Below, one piece after another: positions 1-10,297 of a stretch of 64,000 nt of DNA. The DNA comes from Cryptomeria japonica (taxonomy: Eukaryota; Streptophyta; Pinopsida; Cupressales; Cupressaceae): contig NC_081412.1 in assembly GCF_030272615.1 (NCBI RefSeq), positions 343,473,870 through 343,537,869 of the forward strand, in the 5' to 3' direction. How positions within the stretch are numbered: position 1 is the first letter of the stretch; every line of letters starts with the position of its first letter. Both the position numbers and the translations under genes were made by a program. The notes under the pieces were generated by a model. That model searched no databases. It saw only the letters and a list, made by a program, of their open reading frames with translations, and was not told where the DNA came from.

Positions 1-1199
1 AAAGAGTTTACCACTAAGTTCACAAGTAAAACAACATAATGGAAAACAATCACTAAACAGTTTGAGCTATGAATGAAAATTTTCTTTGTATGTTGTCTTT
101 TATATTGATTTTTGATTACTGTCCCTCTGAGTAACTCGAAGAAGTCTATTGTGACTAAGAAGAGCAAGGATTGGGGGCATAATATTTTCTTTGTTTTCTG
201 CTTGTAGGAATGATCCCGATGATATGGAAACATATAAATTAGCTGGGTGTCTGTGATAAGAGCCTTCACATCAAGGTGAAATCGCCTCACATACCTTGAC
301 TCTGCTTATTTGTATGCTACAAGGAGGTCCATATCATTTCTTTGTTTGTTTTGAGGGAATTTCTTTATGATGCAATTCAGGTCTCTACGAAATCTGTCCA
401 AGGATATGAACGAAAAAAGGGTCATTGCGGACAAGATAATTAATATTGCACATTGAAAAAGAAAGGAACTCTAACCTGCCTGTTGTGTTCGTGATGCTCA
501 GTGATGAATCTTAAGTATTTTAAATCCAGTGACTAGGTTTAGGTTGCATTTTGCACATCATTTTGCATATCATTTTGCATTTTTGTGAATTTAGAGTGAT
601 TTCGGTATGGTAATAATCTCTTTATCTTCTGAAGGAGAGCTGAAAGCATCATCACTTCTTACGCTAAGTGGTCTTTTTATCATCATTTCTTGGATTGAGT
701 ACTTGTGTTTTGAGATGTTTTAGTTGCATACATAACATTTCATATAGCTTCATACATTTTATTGTTACTCATTTGCATTATCATTTATTTGCATATAAAA
801 TAAACAAAAATATACATTCATAATCATTTGCATTACATACATTCATATGGAAAAGAAATGCATACATATAGAATAAAGCATATAAGAGACATCTCATAAA
901 TGAATCAACACAAGTACGATGAAGTCAAATCGGATCTCCTGTATATATATATATATATATATATATAATGTCAAGTATAAGAGTACAAAATGATGTCCAA
1001 TGACATATACAAACTCCCATCGGAGCAAGAATTGTATAGGCTACAAAAAATGGGGGTGTCTACAAAAAAATATATCCGAGCTACAAAAAAAGAATCATCT
1101 AGGTGGCTCCCTCTCCCTCATCGCCTGGTGGAGGAGGAGGAGCCTGATGTCCGGGATCTTGACGCGGTGCCCGAGCTCCCTCTGATCATGCCATATACT
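1..1199. other. Internal, apparently non-coding part of a Gypsy-like element
   Basis: This AT-rich stretch shows no convincing coding region on either strand. It lies on the same side as the internal region of the element whose polypurine tract and 3' LTR lie at 4628-5810, so it is probably part of that element. The open frames that begin near 990 and run to about 1760 on the plus strand are shadows of the antisense coiled-coil and mobile-domain pseudogene. Confidence 0.35.
941..967. repeat. (TA)n microsatellite
   Basis: An uninterrupted alternating TA run is directly visible. It is simple-sequence DNA and codes for nothing. Confidence 0.95.
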
Positions 1200-2925
1200 A
1201 CGAATAGGGTTGCACCTGTTGTGCAACAGGAACTGCGACACTATATGTCGCTACATAATATGCTACCCTACTACTCTAGAGGAGGACCTCCTATCGTAGA
1301 GCCTCAATCTCAGCTCTTGACTCTGCTCTCAAGGCCGCTATCTGATGATCCTGCTCGGCCCTCACCTTGGTAAGCTGTCGGTCTTGCTCCACCAACTGAG
1401 TCTGAGCCACTGTCAACTATGACTACAGCTCTGCAAGGCGTGCGCTCATCGACCTTCCAGCATCATGTCCCTGCTCTCTCACAGGCTCACCACCCCCATC
1501 TCCACCTGTGGCTCCACTCTGCTCATCCTATCATTGTCGGACCTATCTCAGAGTTGCTCGCTCCTCTTCGATCCCACCCAATCTTGCCCCTACTCTCCCA
1601 AGGGATCCACCCTCACCCCTCTGTTGTCCACCCTCAGCTAGCACCAGGATCTCCACCTGTCTGCCTCAGAGCCTCGGCTCTCTGTCCTTATCTCTGGCCT
1701 TGTCTCTGGCCCTATCCTTGTGCTGGTGCAGGGGCATCATCCTCCACATCCTCAATATGAGGATCCTGCTCTCCCAGATCTATAAATCAAGGGAACAGAT
1801 GTTGTTGAAAGTAATCCCTATACTGGGGCAATACCCTCGCATCCGCTACATCCTCCAGGTAATCCCATCTCAGGCGATGTAAACCTGTTAGCTCCTACAT
1901 CGCCAAAGCATACGACAATCATGGAGACCATCCCTGCCTCTCCTCATCAACATAGCGTGCGTAGGCTGTGTACTCCTGTGAGATCCCCTAAGGTCGGCCA
2001 TACTACCTCATCACTCAAGAAATGACGAATCGCTCCACAATGGTCTGTGATCTCTCGATCAGTGGGCATGTCACAAAAAGGTCTCTGCGAACTGCCCGCC
2101 AGTCATCCCACAGCTCCAAGCCTCTGTATGGTCTCCAGACAATTGCTATAAGGTCTTCGAGCTGCCATCTCCAGAAGTCCGTCTTGCCCAAATGGGGCTG
2201 CGTAATATATCCGGCATACCTGTAAATAATCGACTGCCCTGGCTCTCTGCTATCATCAACTATCGACCAACAAATGGGAAGGTGCTCCCAAGCCCAAACC
2301 TATAAAATATATACACTTGCAGCCATGCTCTGCCCATCTCTATATACAATCTCATGCATCTCGCAATACATGTGAGCAAGCAGGCAAGAGCCCCAACCAA
2401 GTCTCTGAGGGGTCTCTATCAACCTCTCTAGCATTCGGCCCCATCCACTTTGGAAACCCTGTTGCCCTCTGTCCAGCATCAAGAAGCAACCAATGAACCC
2501 TGCTAGAACACATGCGAGGGGATAGTCCTCACTGTACCTGCTCATCAGTATGTCCCAACTCATGGACCGAGTCAAAATGTCTGGATCCCTGAATACATTC
2601 CTAAGTTCCTACAGTCTAGGTAACAACGCGGTATCATAATCCACCTTATCCCCAGCAAAAAGGGATACGAAGGATCCTATACACATCCTCGGGAGTGATA
2701 GTCAACTCCCCAACTGGAAAATGAAATGTATTATGCTCCGAATGAAAATGCTCAACCAATGTTGTGAGCATTTCGTGGTTCACACGGATATCAGGTAATC
2801 GCAATAGATGAGTCAAGCCGCATAAATCAACATGAGCCTGCTCAACCTCAGACAAATTGTGAACTAATGCCATCGTAGGTGGATATACACATCTGAAGAG
2901 CACAGGAGGTAATCGAACCTACAAA
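1200..2925 (-). pseudogene. Plant mobile domain (PMD, aminotransferase-like) plus coiled-coil protein, decayed
   Basis: The minus strand reads as a degraded plant mobile domain protein. The N-terminal part (2903-2646) has the signature text FHFPVGELTITPEDVYRIL, typical of the PMD family. After a frameshift near 2640, the next piece (2575-2300) has the LGWGSCLLAHMYCEM block, followed by a VWAWEHLP block near 2290. A C-terminal part with IVWRPYRGLELWDDW lies near 2110-2170. Downstream, at about 1420-1300, a charged heptad-like stretch (VRAEQDHQIAALRAESRAEI) suggests a coiled coil. Several stop codons and at least one frameshift break it. A pyrimidine tract ending in TAG lies just upstream of 2922 and could be a 3' splice site. 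PMD proteins are plant-specific and often carried by transposable elements; their biochemical role is unsettled. It lies antisense to the Gypsy element whose 3' LTR begins at 4641. Confidence 0.7.
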
Positions 2926-3086
2926 AAAAACCAACAACGACCATTAGAAAACATTACAAATGAGCCTACAAGAGAAGTTAAACATCACGAAAATCCAAAT
3001 AAGTCAAATGCAAAACCAAAATTTCATGTTTACACTTTCAAAAATGATCATTGTCTTTCAAATGACAAAACACAGTTAAGCAGCAT

Positions 3087-3278
3087 CTCGTACGAGTCAG
3101 GAATCGCTCTCATACGAGAAAACAGCCTCGAACGATAAACTTTTACACATCGCATGACAAAATGGTCTTTTAACAGACCTGTCGTACGACATGAGGGTAG
3201 ACCCTGTACGACAAATCTAATGGGTTCAAACGACAAAATAAAATATACCAGTTTCTCGTACGAGACAGGATCCTGTCT
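3087..3278. repeat. Cluster of short perfect palindromes
   Basis: Within about 190 bp there are two copies of CTCGTACGAG (3087-3096 and 3255-3264), a 12-nt TGTCGTACGACA (3180-3191) and a 16-nt AGACAGGATCCTGTCT (3263-3278). Partial variants of the CGTACGA core lie between them. They sit upstream, in the transcriptional sense, of the antisense mobile-domain pseudogene. They could be protein-binding sites or a degenerate repeat; function is unknown. Confidence 0.6.
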
Positions 3279-4034
3279 TGCACGATAAAACGAGATGCCT
3301 GGCCCCCAATATGTGAAAAACATGAAAAATGCACCAAAAAAAACTCAAAATTGAAAACATCAACAACCTTAAGATCGATCACTTACAGGCTCATAATTTT
3401 GGGGTTGATTATGTCTTCTCTGGTACTCGAATCGATGCTAACGAGTAGGGACCACCATTTTCTTCGCAGAAGGGTTTTTTGAATTTTCAAACTTGGAGGG
3501 TTAAAATGATTTGAAAATGACACTTTCGTCCCATATATAGCCTAAAAACCTAATTTTTCAACTTGCTCCGATGGTCATGAAAATTGTACCCTTAGCTAAT
3601 TTGCCTGCTCTGATTCCATTTTCGAGATCGAAATCTAAATTCAAGATCATTTTGCTAGTCAATTTCACAATTTGGATCACTTAGCACTCTTTTCATCAAA
3701 TGCTCATTCTTTCTTCAAATTGCGCTCAATTTCAATGCTGAATTCAATTTCATTCTACACATCAACATTACAATCAACTTTACGCCCAATTTCTCAGCAA
3801 CCAATGCCAAATCTTCAAATATACCTCAGAATCAATTTGTGCTCAAATAACTTATTTTCACCACATACTTGCCTATAATCATGTACCCTCGTTATCTTTC
3901 GATTTTGCTCCCGAGGGGGCATACTCATGACCTTATGACCTCATATCTCAAAGTCGAGAAAATTTTCAAATCTTCATCAAAAGTCGAGCAAAATCTTTTC
4001 AACCAAAGAAAATCAATTCTTATTGCTAAGGGGC

Positions 4035-4520
4035 ATCTCAACTTTATCATTTCACATCAAGTTGAGATCTCTCGATCATCTGAATCAAATCAATTGCTAG
4101 GGGCATATCAGTTTCATCGCTTCAAATCAAGCTGATATTTGTCCTTCTCCTGAATTAATCTCTTAACGTTAATCAGTTTTATCACTTCACATCAAGCTGA
4201 TTATTCATTTAAACTCAATCAAAAGTTTAAAGAGTATCTTTGATCACACTCAATCTAAGCAGGTGTTCAGTATTCATTTCTTGATCATGCTGGACAGTTT
4301 ATCTTTGTTCATCGTGTCTTGATCAATCAAGTTCAAGATCGATTTTTATCATCACTCACTGTATCTAAGTTCAATCAAGTTCTAGATCAGTAAGATCTAT
4401 TTCTTGATCAATCAAGTTCAAGTTCGATATCTTTTGTTTTCTATCGTTCCTCAGTTCAATCAAGTTCGGGATAGGTATCGCTTTAATCAGATTTCATTCA
4501 GCTTTGTCGCTTCGAATCAA
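4035..4520 (+). repeat. Array of hairpins with conserved loop and changing stems
   Basis: Three units have 7-8 bp stems around an 18-nt loop of the form TTYATCRYTTCAMATCAA: arms 4035-4042/4061-4068, 4105-4112/4131-4138 and 4170-4177/4196-4203. A fourth, weaker unit lies near 4495-4526. The stem sequences differ from unit to unit while pairing is kept; one pair is a G-U wobble. The array lies a few hundred bases upstream of the polypurine tract of the Gypsy-like element, in its 3' untranslated region. Role unknown. Confidence 0.65.
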
Positions 4521-4627
4521 GCTAAACACCTGGCTCTTCATCTAGTTCATGATCAATCAAGTTCAAAACTGGCATCTCCTAGACATCACACATTCTTTGA
4601 ACCAACGTGTTGCTCGCACATTAATTC

Positions 4628-4640
4628 AAAGAGGGGCAAA
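4628..4640 (+). other. Polypurine tract of the Gypsy-like element
   Basis: The sequence AAAGAGGGGCAAA lies immediately before the TGTAATACCC start of an LTR. This is the normal position of the plus-strand primer of LTR retrotransposons. Nearly the same tract precedes the LTR at 15364, so the two elements are probably related. Confidence 0.8.
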
Positions 4641-5810
4641 TGTAATACCCTAAAATTGGTCATCTAAACCATGGGCCCCTAATCTCAACAACACCACCAA
4701 GGTCCTAACCAAAGGCAATTAAATCAATCTTGAGCACATTATTAATTCTTTAATCATCAAATATCACATGGTAAATCAATTACTCAATATTAATTAAATA
4801 TTTATTTAATTAACTGAATCATTTCCAAGAATATCATTTTGATCAATTATCCCATTTTAATTTATTAAATATCCTTGCATATTTAATTAATTAATATAAA
4901 TTGCCATTTAATCATGCAAAGAGAATTAATTTATTACAAAAGATAAATTAATTACAAAGCAAGAGTTGAATTGAAAATAAAACAAAAAAAAAAAGAATTG
5001 AATTGAGAGAGAAATCAAACTTGAGATATTATTTCTTTTTCTAAATTTGGAACTTCAAATCATAAAAGCAATTAAATTGAATTATTGAATTATTCTCTAA
5101 AATTGGAACTCAAAGCTTTTCAGAAAAAGAGGTTATGTTGCATTGAAAAGACCTTTTTCTTGAATAAATCAAATATATGCATGAAATTATCTATTTTTAT
5201 CCTATATGCATGGAATTATCTATTTTTATCCTATATGCATGGAATTAATTTATTATTATTTTCCAATGCAACTTGAACTTCTAATTTGAATGCATTTCAA
5301 TTAAACTATAATTGGAATCTATCTCAAGGTTAACTGAATCTGATTTCTCAATTATTTTCAATTAATCCTAAATTGAGCTTTTTCTCTTGCAATTCTCTAT
5401 AAATTCAGCCTTTAGCTCTCATTCCAATTCACCCTAGAGATTTTTGAGAACACGCTTGGAGATTATTATCATGCTAATTTCGCTCTAGAGTCATTGAAGA
5501 TTATTGTGCTTTTTAGATTGTTTGCATCCATTTTCCATTCATTATTGCTTGCATCCATTATTGCTTGAATTGATTATTTGCTTGAATTATTCATCCATCT
5601 TGCATCCATATAGCTTAATATCATATAGATTAAATCCTTCGTCTTGGTGTAGTCTAGTCACTGGTATTGCTTATAAAAATCTTAGAGCAATCTTATACTC
5701 GCATCTTTTAGAAGGCAATTGGTCGCTTTGTTATGGTTTATTACTTATTGATTATTGATTATTAAGCATGCATATAATGACTTAATTGAAGTGTTGTGCT
5801 TACAGCTACA
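4641..5810 (+). mobile_element. 3' LTR of a Ty3/Gypsy-like retrotransposon
   Basis: The LTR starts TGTAATACCC directly after a polypurine tract and ends GCTTACAGCTACA, so it is bounded by TG and CA. It is about 1.17 kb. A TATA-like CTATAAATTC (near 5397) followed by a transcript-leader-like region fits an LTR promoter. The right junction at 5810/5811 cuts the minus-strand family A pseudogene, which marks the insertion point. The 5' LTR is not in the window, so no target duplication can be tested. Confidence 0.75.
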
Positions 5811-6664
5811 GGTTCACTTTTTCACACACACAATAGGTATACTGCAGATACTGCCTAAAAATATTCATATCAAATGGGGGCCCATCCTCTTCTATCAATT
5901 TTCCCTTTTCAACCTTATCAATGACCAAATTCCACCCATTGTACACGGTATCCATCTTTGTATACTCTTCCTCTAGTTTCTCAAAAGACAAAGGAATGTC
6001 AGATTCAAAACCTTTACTAAAAACCTCCTAGAAGGTGGCTACTGAGATATGGATGAAAGTGTCACCATTTGGTAACTGAATACATCTTTTTGCAGCATTG
6101 TAAGCCCTAGCCAATGTTTTCATCAATTGGACATTCACAAAGATGTTAGGGACTACGACCATACCCAATCCAGTTGTCCATGGGTTTGAAATTGGGGCCG
6201 GCTTATTTCTCCTTGTATAATGATACAAGAATAATGCGTGACCTCTGATCCTAGTCCAAACATCGCCAATTTATTTGAACTCATCCTTTAGCTGGTCACA
6301 GATGGGTAGGTTAACCTTTGATCTCCAAGATTTGGCTCCTAGTGAGATCATTTGATCGATCATATCCTGGTTCAACTTTCATTTTGGCGCACCTTCTCCC
6401 CCTTTAGACTTCTTAGAAGCGCTCTCAGAGACTTCTATGACCTTCCTCTTGCCCTTGGAACTAGCACCTTCCATATTTGAATCTTTCAAACTTTCTGCAA
6501 TTTGATTCTCTATAGCTTAATTTTGCTTCAATCTCTCGGTTAGCTTCAAACTGTTATGCAAAATCCCTGTACCGATTCTTCATATATGGATTTGACGGAT
6601 TAAAAGTATTTACTCAACTAAAATCCTGCTGTGATTTGCCTCCTGCGAACACCAATCTACCCAT
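5811..6664 (-). pseudogene. Family A protein (unrecognised), 5' part, broken by nonsense codons and an LTR insertion
   Basis: One minus-strand frame can be followed from an ATG at 6664 (start MGRLVFAGGK) down to the LTR junction at 5811. It is interrupted by stop codons but stays largely in frame. It passes a lysine-rich, nuclear-signal-like segment (KGKRKVIEV, near 6450), a block ALFLYHYTRRNKPAPISNPW (6235-6176) and a block AAKRCIQLPNGDTFIHIS (6100-6040). The last two blocks match in order and spacing a region of the plus-strand gene at 37874-38300 (NRYDAENRCIRASDGEPLVSIN). I recognise no named domain. The stops I checked can be explained by C-to-T change in CAA, CAG or CGA codons. The Gypsy LTR removed or displaced the 3' part. 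Confidence 0.5.
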
Positions 6665-7519
6665 TCTTTGGATTTAATAATGGCGGGTCAATCCGTTTGC
6701 AATCAGATTTCACAACGGCTAATCGACATAACTTTTTCGATAATTCAATTATTTGGCGCCACCCAACCTTCCATTGGCATAGGTCTCACTGATCACTTCA
6801 CCTTCTGGCTAGGCTCTACTTTCACCTTTATATCACATTGGTGTAAGTCATTCTGATGTACTCTCCTTTATTCCTTTGCGGCATTCTACCCATCGGGTTT
6901 CTATATAGCTCCAAATATGTTCCTCCGATAGTGAAAAACTATTCCAATGAATCCTCCTTAGTAGTCTGTATCTCATTTGTTACATCGGGTCACTTTATCA
7001 AGTATCAAGACAACTTATTTTATGTTTCCCCGATGACCCGATGACACTTACTTCATGCTTGTGCTTCCTTTTTACTTCTCAAGTCTATCGGAATATGATT
7101 TTTTGATGAAACCTCCCTCTTGGTCATTGAGTTGCTAAGCTTATCAGGTGTCGGGATAACCCTTCCTGTGATTCTCCGATGACCCGATGACATCGGGCTC
7201 CAACCTATTTGTTTACAGATCCATCGACTTATGCTCCCCCGATGAGGTCTCCTTCCCGATAACCGCTTCAAATTCCTCATCGGGTATCGACGTAGTGGAA
7301 AATGTCTTCCTCCGAAGGGTCGATGAAATCCCGATGACTTTACCTTGTCGGTCTTTTAGTCACTCACTTTGGTGTAGGTTATCCCGATGAAACCTCATTT
7401 ACATCCATCATGATATATACCCTATCGGGTATCGAGGTAGCTTTTTCTTACATTGTCCTATATCCCGATGATTTCAAAACACACGCTCCGCATTCTCCTT
7501 AGTCGGTGTAAGTCATACC
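6665..7519. repeat. Degenerate repeat field with CCGATGA / ATCGGGTATCGA motifs
   Basis: The words CCCGATGA and ATCGGGTATCGA(C/G)GTAG recur, together with GTGTAGGTTATCCCGATGA, with spacing of roughly 130-145 bp near 7280-7440. The same words resume at 17100-17400, on the other side of the large LTR element. The two parts are therefore one older repeat field split by that insertion. No coding function is seen; short frames here are shadows. Confidence 0.6.
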
Positions 7520-9177
7520 TGTAGGCACCCAAAAATGGTCAACGCTTGCAAGGTCATACTTTAACATTTGCGCATTGCCTCATTTTAGGTTTTTGCGTCG
7601 CATTAACATTTCTCCTATGTCACGCACTTGGTCTTTATCATTTGCGAACATCGAGTCATTCTTCTACATTCTTCAATCATCTCGCCTTCGAATTTGGTCT
7701 TGTTGATAACATTATCCAATCATGATTTTGATTAATTTTACCCTGTCGCATCAATGTGCATATTCATTTGTCATCATTTTGGACATCGTCAATCCTAATT
7801 AGGGTTTTGTCCTCCAGTCAATCTTGTCAATCTTATCATCAATCCTGTCAATCTTATCAATCGTATCATCAATGTCATCATTTTGGACATCGTCAATCCT
7901 AATTAGGGTTTTGTCCTCTTTTCAGTCTTGTCATCACGCGATCGATTTGTCATCAATCGTTGTCATGTTCAATCTTGTCATCTTGCGATCAATTTGTCAT
8001 TGATCGTGGTCGTTATCAATCTTGTCATTTTGCAATCTATTTGTCATCGATTTTTGTCCTCTTTTCAATCTTGTCATTTTTGCGATCGATTTGTCATCGA
8101 TCGTGGTCATTTTCAATCTTGTCATCTTGCAATCCATTTTGTTGCCGATCCTTGTCCTCTTGTCGATTTTGTCATTTTGTGATCATTTCGCTATCGATCA
8201 TTGTCTATCTCAATTATGTCAATTTGGATCAATTTGTCATTGTTCCTCGTCAATTGGCGCATTTATCAAATCATTTTGTCGCATTGGTCATTTATCAATT
8301 CAAAATCATGACATTAATTATCTTCAATCAAGACCTAATTGTCATTTTCGCATTTCTAATTCGTCTTCTAGGGTTTTATGGTTTATTCATTTAACCTAAT
8401 TTGCCATTTCTTCCTCTAGGATTACTAAATTATTTATTAATCCTAAGTTTCCTCATTAGAATTAAATATTCATTTAATTGGCTAATTATTCCTCTTTGTG
8501 AATTGATTAATAAATGAAAAATTATTAATTAATTCACTAATTCCTAAATTCTAATTTCTATCAATTTCTAATTCCTAATTTGTCATCAATTTCAATTTCC
8601 TAATTTTTCAAATTTCTAATTCCTTTTCCCTCCTAATTCATCTCCTAATTCTATGGGAGTGACATTTCAATTTGTCATGAAATTGTCATAATTGATAATC
8701 AATCAATTTTGACATGAAATGTGTCATAATTTGTCATCAATTATCAATCAATTAAATTGTGCATGGAAAGTGTATAATTTGTCATAATTGACATATTGAT
8801 TTGCAATTTCCATTTGAATTGCATCATGCCAATCTTGTCATTTATCCAATTCTTCTATAAATTGGATAGTTTTCTTCAATCAATCCCGGGATGAATCCCG
8901 AATTTCTGTCAAACTACCGAACTTACGTTTCTAGTACTCTTGAGCTTTTTGCTTTCAATTGTGTGAGCACTTGTAGGTGAGATCCACAAACCCATTGAAG
9001 AGGAAAGAACAACAATGGAGCTGCATGGAAGAAGCATCCGAATTGTTATATGGTTTGCATGATATTTTCTTTTAGATGCTTTGTTTTCATACCTCTATTG
9101 AATGTGCTTTGGAATTAGGTTCATTTCAATGAGAGTTCTTTTGATTGAGCTAGCATGTCTTGTGTTTTGATTGATCT
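7520..9177 (+). repeat. 5' LTR of the young LTR element
   Basis: It begins TGTAGGCACCC and matches 15364-17030 almost base for base. It contains a duplicated segment of about 43 bp (around 7770 and 7876, ending in CCTAATTAGGGTTTTGTCC) and a tandem array of roughly 60-bp units rich in TTGTCAT and GATCGAT (about 7920-8210). Open frames inside this array are repeat artefacts. A TATA-like CTATAAATTGG lies near 8864. The last certain shared base is 9177; the true end may be the CA at 9179-9180. Confidence 0.85.
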
Positions 9178-9844
9178 GCATGTGTCCTCTTGCATTAAAG
9201 TCATACCATTATCATACATTCATATTTGCATACCTTAAGTCTCTTCATTAAGCCTAAGTCATTGTCATATCATATTAAGATCATTTGCATATGTCCTCTT
9301 GCATAAGAGTAATATCATTTCATAATTAAACCTTAGGTTTCATCTTAGGTGGACATTGTCATACATTTGCATTTGCATATCCCAAGTCTCTTCATTAAAC
9401 CTAAGTCATTATCATATCATATTAAGATCATTTGCATATTAATTGTCCTTTTGCATATAGTATCAAACCTAGGTCTTGTCATACTTGAGCAATCCAAATC
9501 TTTGATAAACCCTAAGTCATTGTTAAGAAGTCTAGACCTTATCAAGTCTTTTGTCCTTTTTGTCATCAATATCATTTCGTCAAACCTAGCTTAGTATCCA
9601 AGCATATAGGGGAGACATTGTCATCTTGTCCTTTGTCAATTAATTCCTTTTGTCCTTTGAGGTCTAGACATCATTTCAATTTCCTAAAGGTCCATCTCTT
9701 AGACTTGCATTTCAAAAGTTTGTCAAAATCTTCAAAAACAACCAAAAACATAGATTGCATTTTCATATATTTAGTTTGCATTTAGTTACATATCATATAT
9801 TGTCTTTGAAAAATTCCAAAAAAAATTGCATTTGCATAAGTGAC
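9178..9844 (+). other. Leader between 5' LTR and first ORF, with a 147-bp tandem duplication
   Basis: A segment containing AAGTCTCTTCATTAARCCTAAG occurs at about 9237 and again at about 9384, a period of 147 bp. No coding frame is supported before the ATG at 9845. An upstream in-frame ATG at 9755 exists, but the added residues look like translated leader sequence. Confidence 0.5.
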
Positions 9845-10297
9845 ATGCCTGTTGAGACAAGATCAAGATCTAAGAAGATGAGTGAACCAATGTATCAATC
9901 CATGGATAACATAGTAAATTCGCAGTTTCAAACTAGTCAAACAGTGCAAGTTGAAGGTTCATTAAACACCTCTCTACCACCATATGGAATGGTTCAACTT
10001 GGACCACCTCCATTATATGAACCAGTGTTTGTACCTATGAAACCAGGACATGGGAGTGTTCCACCAACTCCAAGAGGAAATGCACCTTTCGATTGGAATC
10101 AACCAAACTTGCAACATGAAATACAAACATTGTATGAAGAACAAACTCTCTCACAAGGATTTGGTTCAGATCAAGGCATTCAACAAGAAACAAATCCAAA
10201 TATTTTACCAGATTCTTCATCAGATTTCGATGTCTCTGATGATGTTGTTATGTTCCTTAAGGATCCAAAGTTGACAAAAAAATGGATAAATTCTTGA
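9845..10297 (+). CDS. ORF1 of the young LTR element (gag-position protein, unrecognised)
   Basis: A 150-codon frame starts MPVETRSRSKKMSEP and ends soon after an acidic stretch (SSSDFDVSDDVVMF). I chose the ATG at 9845 over 9755 because the sequence before it resembles the surrounding non-coding leader. The frame overlaps the next ORF by 16 nt. The overlap begins just after a run of seven A (10276-10282) that sits in the A AAA AAA phase of the ORF1 frame. It occupies the position of gag in an LTR element, but no capsid or zinc-knuckle motif is evident. Function is not recognised. Confidence 0.55.
   Translation: MPVETRSRSKKMSEPMYQSMDNIVNSQFQTSQTVQVEGSLNTSLPPYGMVQLGPPPLYEPVFVPMKPGHGSVPPTPRGNAPFDWNQPNLQHEIQTLYEEQTLSQGFGSDQGIQQETNPNILPDSSSDFDVSDDVVMFLKDPKLTKKWINS
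10276..10282 (+). promoter_or_regulatory. Candidate -1 ribosomal frameshift heptamer (A AAA AAA)
   Basis: Seven consecutive A residues lie so that ORF1 reads ACA AAA AAA TGG, which is the X XXY YYZ arrangement. After a one-base backward slip the next codon is the ATG of ORF2. The downstream sequence is AT-rich and I see no strong pseudoknot. A one-base deletion in a longer A run, or a sequencing error, would look the same. Confidence 0.4.

Noticed and set aside
990-1882. Plus-strand frames of 113-127 codons
   Set aside because: The minus strand reads as a coiled coil followed by a plant mobile domain, so these are antisense shadows.
7928-8399. Overlapping plus-strand frames rich in His/Cys/Ser, repeated at 15781-16252
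   Set aside because: They are translations of a tandem repeat inside the LTR, open in more than one frame and identical in both LTRs. No gene is implied.
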